NCBI GenBank assembly: GCA_003223115.1
Contig: QHXW01000021.1
Location: forward strand, 1 to 47,568
Reading direction: 5' to 3'
Origin: Acidobacteriota bacterium
GTDB taxonomy: Bacteria > Acidobacteriota > Terriglobia > Bryobacterales > Bryobacteraceae
DNA length: 47,568 bases
Part shown: one piece after another, positions 43,837 through 47,568 of the stretch
How the letters are laid out: each line of letters starts with the position of its first letter
Position numbering within the stretch: position 1 is the first letter of the stretch
Translations under genes and position numbers: made by a program
The notes under the pieces: model-generated
What the model saw: the letters and a program-made list of their open reading frames with translations, nothing else
Told to the model about the DNA's origin: nothing
Database searches by the model: none

Positions 43837-45666
43837 GTGAATCATTTCCAGGATAAGGTCAACTTCATCTGGAGCATCGCCGATCTGTTGCGCGGCGATT
43901 ATAAACGGTCCGAATACGGGCGTGTCATTCTACCGTTCACTCTTCTGCGGCGTCTCGACGGCCGAGCGAATGCAAAGACAATTCTTGTGGAACAGCCGGA
44001 TCATTCACAAGCCAAGTCGCGCGATGCCGCTCGTTCCATCGGCCGCTATCTCGACTCGCTTCCTCGGCTCACCCGCGAGATTCTGGACTGCTTCCAGTTC
44101 AACGAGCAAGTAAGCCGCCTGCGTAAATCGGGATTGTTGCATCTGGTCCTCAGCCGATTCGCCAAGATCGATCTGAGCCCAAGGAGTGTGCCCAACCACG
44201 AAATGGGCTACATCTTTGAAGAGCTCATCCGCAAATTCTCGGAGCAGTCCAACGAAACGGCCGGCGAGCATTTCACGCCGCGTGAAGTGATTGGGCTGAT
44301 GGTCCGGCTTCTTTTTGCCGCAGGCTACGCGCACGGCAAAACGGGCTCTGCGATCAGGACGCTCTATGACCCCGCGTGTGGAACGGGCGGCATGCTCTCG
44401 GTGGCCGAGGAATACGTTCGCGAGCAGCATCCGCACGAGCACCTCGAAGTCTATGGCCAGGAATTGAATGCCGAAAGCCATGCCATTTGCAAAGCCGACG
44501 CAATGCTGAGAGGTCACGATCCATCGAACATCGCGCAGGGTAATAGTTTTCTCGACGATGCGTTTCCGGGCCGCCAGTTCGATTACATGCTCACCAATCC
44601 GCCATTCGGCGTCGACTGGAGGAAAGCGGAGAAGCAGATTCGCAAAGAACACGAGCGCTTGGGCTTTGACGGCCGGTTCGGCGCTGGATTGCCACGCGTG
44701 AACGACGGCTCGCTCCTGTTTCTTCAGCACATGCTCGCCAAAATGAATCCGAAGGGCACGCGTATCGCCGTGGTATTCAACGCGTCACCTCTTTTCGCGG
44801 GTGAGGCAGGTTCGGGCGAGAGCGAAATCCGTCGTTGGATTCTGGAGAACGATTGGCTGGAGGCCATCGTCGCGCTGCCTGACCAGCTCTTCTACAACAC
44901 CACGCTCGCGACCTACATCTGGGTGCTCACCAATCACAAGAGTCCGCGGCGGCGTGGCAAAGTCCAGCTTATCGACGCCGGACAGTTTTATGAAAAAATG
45001 CCTCGCTCGCTCGGCAGTAAGCGCAACCAGATTTCATCCGCCCACATCGGCCGAATCGCGGACATTCACCGTAACTTCGAGCTAAACCGTCACTCCAAGA
45101 TTTTCGGAAATGCCGATTTTGGCTATCAACGCATTACGGTCGAGCGGCCCCTGCGGCTCAATTACCAGGTTTCCCGGGAGCGCTTGAGTACCATCGCGGA
45201 AAAGCTTGAACCGGCAGTCGTCGAAGTTCTGCGCAACATGGATCCGAATATTGTTCACCGTAGTGCATCAAGTTTCGAGTCCGCCTTGGCGAGCGTGTTC
45301 CGCAATGCCGGTGTGAAACTCAGCCGTACTCTGGCCCGGCGCCTGCGTGAAGCGCTTTCCGAACAGGATGACTGCGCCGATGTCAGTCTCGATTCTCGAG
45401 GCGCTCCTATGCCTGATCCCGACCTCCGTGATACCGAGCAGCTTCCCTTAGATACCGACGCACACGCCTGGTTCGAGACCCACGTGCGCCGGCAAGCGCC
45501 GGACGCCTGGATGGATAAAACCAAGACCAGAAAAGGCTATGAAATTCCCTTTGCCCGATTTTTCTTCGAGCCCGATCAGCCACGCCCGGTCCAGGAGATC
45601 GATCGTGAAATTCAGCAGCTAGAAATTCAAATCCAATCGGCCCTGCGTGCACTGGGAGGGCCATGA
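43837..45666 (+). CDS. hsdM: Type I restriction-modification methyltransferase subunit HsdM
   Basis: A 609-residue N6-adenine methyltransferase subunit. From the GTG at 43837 it starts VNHFQDKVNFIWSIADLLRGDYKRSEYGRVILPFTLLRRLD, the standard HsdM N-terminus; the frame is open to 43597 but the extra 80 residues are not HsdM-like. The AdoMet-binding motif DPACGTGGML is at residue 178 and the catalytic NPPFG at residue 254. MGYIFEELIRKFSEQSNETAGEHFTPREV is also conserved. A C-terminal extension of about 100 residues follows. It overlaps hsdS by four bases. It needs HsdS to find its target sequence. Confidence 0.93.
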   Translation: MNHFQDKVNFIWSIADLLRGDYKRSEYGRVILPFTLLRRLDGRANAKTILVEQPDHSQAKSRDAARSIGRYLDSLPRLTREILDCFQFNEQVSRLRKSGLLHLVLSRFAKIDLSPRSVPNHEMGYIFEELIRKFSEQSNETAGEHFTPREVIGLMVRLLFAAGYAHGKTGSAIRTLYDPACGTGGMLSVAEEYVREQHPHEHLEVYGQELNAESHAICKADAMLRGHDPSNIAQGNSFLDDAFPGRQFDYMLTNPPFGVDWRKAEKQIRKEHERLGFDGRFGAGLPRVNDGSLLFLQHMLAKMNPKGTRIAVVFNASPLFAGEAGSGESEIRRWILENDWLEAIVALPDQLFYNTTLATYIWVLTNHKSPRRRGKVQLIDAGQFYEKMPRSLGSKRNQISSAHIGRIADIHRNFELNRHSKIFGNADFGYQRITVERPLRLNYQVSRERLSTIAEKLEPAVVEVLRNMDPNIVHRSASSFESALASVFRNAGVKLSRTLARRLREALSEQDDCADVSLDSRGAPMPDPDLRDTEQLPLDTDAHAWFETHVRRQAPDAWMDKTKTRKGYEIPFARFFFEPDQPRPVQEIDREIQQLEIQIQSALRALGGP

Positions 45667-46994
45667 GTCCGCTGTTCCGCAATGCTCCGGCCCGTTGGCG
45701 CACCGTTCGCCTGAAGGACACCGTTACCGCCTGCCGCAACGGGCTCTGGGGAGACGATCCCGATGGTTCTACGGAGAACTTGATCTGCGTGCGCGTGGCA
45801 GATTTCGATCGCCTCAAGCTCCGCGTGTCGCTGGAGAACCCCACGTTACGCCGCATCCCGCGATCCCAGCGGCATGGACGAATTCTGTCCGATGGCGATC
45901 TGCTACTCGAAAAATCGGGCGGAGGCGATGCCCAGCCGGTCGGCATAGTCGTGCTTTACCAGCAGCACGCACAGGCTGTGTGCTCAAACTTCATTGCGCG
46001 GATGCCGGTCGCCACAGGTTACGATCCCCGCTACCTGTGTTACCTGCACGCGGCTCTCTACACGCTCGGTGTGACTCGTCGCTTCATGAACCAAACCACC
46101 GGAATTCAGAATCTCGACAGCGCGGCTTACCTCGCCGAATCCGTAAAGGTGCCCGAACTGAATCAGCAACGGCGCTTGACGCGCTGGCTGGACGGCAAGC
46201 TCGAACTGCTTGATAGTTTGATCTGCGCGAGGGGCCGCCAGGCTGATTTGCTTTTCGAGATGCGCGACGCACTCGTCAGCCGGACCATCGTGCGGGGCCT
46301 CGAGCCCTCCGTTTCCATGCGCCAAACTGGTATCTCCTCGATGCCTGAGATTCCATCCCGCTGGCAGATGACGCGCTTGAAATATGTCCGCTCCGGCTGC
46401 CTGCTCTACGGTTCAAGCGAGCCGGCCTCTACGGAGAATCAAGGCATGCGTTTGATTCGGATCACCGACATCGATGACGACGGTACGCTCCGGGAAGCAA
46501 GCCCTCAATCACTCGAGCCTGATCTCGCCAGGCCCTATCGGCTGCGAGACGGTGATCTCTTGCTGGCGCGCAGCGGGGCCACCGTGGGAAAGGCCATTCG
46601 GTATCGAGCTGATTGGGGACCGGCGTGTTTCGCCAGTTACTTAATCCGAGTGCGGCCGGATCAAAGAAAAATTCATCCCGATTTTTTGCGCTACTACACA
46701 CAAAGCCGCGCATTCCGTCAGGAGGTCAGGCTCGCTGCAGTGCAGGCAACCATCGCCAACGTAAGTGCCGAACGGTACGCGAACTTTCCCGTTCCACTTC
46801 CGCCACTTGAAGAACAGTGCAGGATCGTGGAGTTTCTCGATGGAACCATGGCCGCTCTCCAAACAGCGGCGGGTGCTATGCGGCGTCAGATTGACGTGTT
46901 TCGAGAATATAGGCGCGCCCTGATAGTGACTGCCGTCACGCGCGGCTGTTGCGGCGTTGCTGATCCGCTTTCCGAAGGTGTTTGTGCCGGCTAA
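45663..46994 (+). CDS. hsdS: Type I restriction-modification specificity subunit HsdS
   Basis: A 443-residue specificity subunit with two target-recognition domains. Domain 1 (about 1-175) begins ARWRTVRLKDTVTACRNGLWG; the first conserved helix is around LNQQRRLTRWLDGKLELLD. Domain 2 (about 225-395) begins PSRWQMTRLKYVRSGCLLYG and ends in the second helix PLPPLEEQCRIVEFLDGTMAAL. The pairing of PxPPLEEQ-type helices sets the spacing of the bipartite target. It overlaps hsdM by four bases. Its end (ALIVTAVTRG) is typical. No hsdR begins in the 574 bases left in the window. Confidence 0.93.
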   Translation: MSPLFRNAPARWRTVRLKDTVTACRNGLWGDDPDGSTENLICVRVADFDRLKLRVSLENPTLRRIPRSQRHGRILSDGDLLLEKSGGGDAQPVGIVVLYQQHAQAVCSNFIARMPVATGYDPRYLCYLHAALYTLGVTRRFMNQTTGIQNLDSAAYLAESVKVPELNQQRRLTRWLDGKLELLDSLICARGRQADLLFEMRDALVSRTIVRGLEPSVSMRQTGISSMPEIPSRWQMTRLKYVRSGCLLYGSSEPASTENQGMRLIRITDIDDDGTLREASPQSLEPDLARPYRLRDGDLLLARSGATVGKAIRYRADWGPACFASYLIRVRPDQRKIHPDFLRYYTQSRAFRQEVRLAAVQATIANVSAERYANFPVPLPPLEEQCRIVEFLDGTMAALQTAAGAMRRQIDVFREYRRALIVTAVTRGCCGVADPLSEGVCAG

Positions 46995-47568
46995 TGCCTC
47001 GCTTTTTGCTCCGCGCTCTATCTTTTGTGCGCCGCGGTGGTGTCTCGCTTGACCCGGCTGCGTCCGGCAACTGGCTGCTGAGGCTGGGCCGGGGCTGATA
47101 AATGCACGGGGCTGCCCCGGCAGTGTGGTCGATCGAACCGCGGCAGCGCCTGAATCGGTGAGCGGGAGGACGGAGGATTTTGTATGCGCAAATGACCTCC
47201 CGCTCCAGCCGCTCGACAACATCGAGCCGCATCCGCACTTCGACATGGCGATCCAAAAGTTGCCATGCGTGATACCGGCTTTGAGATGCTGACACCACGA
47301 CAACGTCAGAATCGCCGGCCGTTCCGGTGTCGTGTTCCATGGCGCGGTCTCTGTTAGTACTGAAATCGGTCGAGCCATTTACTAGACGAACGATTCGCTA
47401 GGCAACGAATCTGTGCCGTTTGAGACAAGTCGTGCGGCGATTGGCCCCTACTCGAAAGGTTGTTGTCTCCGATCGAACTCGGCAGCCTCAGACGCGCCGT
47501 CCGTGTTCAAGCCGCGCTCGCCGCCGCTTGGGGGGCCCGTCGCGGCCTGGGAAATAAAAGCCGCGGTT
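46995..47568. other. Right end of the window without a recognisable gene
   Basis: After hsdS no frame shows recognisable protein character. A minus-strand frame (46936-47340, overlapping the end of hsdS) contains RMRLDVVERLEREVICAYKILRPP, which looks faintly protein-like, but neighbouring frames carry equally long reads and I do not recognise it. No hsdR N-terminus is seen. It may hold a degraded gene or the 5' end of one extending past the edge. Confidence 0.35.

Noticed and set aside
46641-47378. Minus-strand open frame of 245 codons at the right end
   Set aside because: Much of it is antisense to hsdS and the rest has no recognisable domain.

Overview
The window looks like a stretch of chromosome from a GC-rich member of the Acidobacteriota, most like the Solibacter/Bryobacterales group. 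That placement is an inference from gene content: an exosortase/EpsI locus, S55 (SpoIVB-type) secreted proteins, a DUF4097 lipoprotein, kinesin-light-chain-like TPR proteins, two secreted imidazolonepropionase-like amidohydrolases, and a type II secretion operon led by an ECF sigma factor. No rRNA gene is present to settle it. Coding density is high, genes commonly overlap by 1-4 bases, and many products carry signal peptides or lipoboxes.

Layout. 1-942: a truncated secreted protein, about 690 bases with no recognisable gene, and tRNA-Glu(UUC) with its promoter. 1228-4968: a Tat-exported aldo/keto reductase, a frame-broken exosortase-EpsI locus, and an amidohydrolase whose signal peptide is out of frame. 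5091-9133: an S55-type protein overlapping a beta-propeller protein. 9186-22364 (minus strand): a compact 15-gene operon in the order ECF sigma factor, zinc-binding anti-sigma factor, unknown secreted protein, gspE, F, G, H, I, J, K, L, M, C, unknown secreted protein, gspD. It is a near-complete type II secretion system; the prepilin peptidase is not in the window.

22476-29699: a small secreted protein, a frame-broken ferredoxin reductase, a 612-residue TPR protein, a conserved unknown, a small secreted protein with a clear promoter, a lipoprotein amidohydrolase and a DUF4097 lipoprotein. 29720-39525 (minus strand): housekeeping genes, namely pyruvate carboxylase, a TlpA-like thioredoxin, an unknown secreted protein, ruvC, a YebC-family gene, aspS and hisS. 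39629-42972: an S9 peptidase overlapping an M23 peptidase. 43169-46994: a frame-broken Uma2-type nuclease, then hsdM and hsdS of a type I restriction-modification system. No hsdR starts in the remaining 574 bases.

Functionally, the window is dominated by protein export and envelope work: one secretion machine with its own sigma/anti-sigma pair and many exported enzymes. The broken genes share an odd signature, reading-frame shifts with well-kept motifs, which could be recent decay or local sequence error. The most promising unexplained items are the two unknown secreted proteins embedded in the secretion operon and the Gly/Tyr/Met repeat insert in the secretin.
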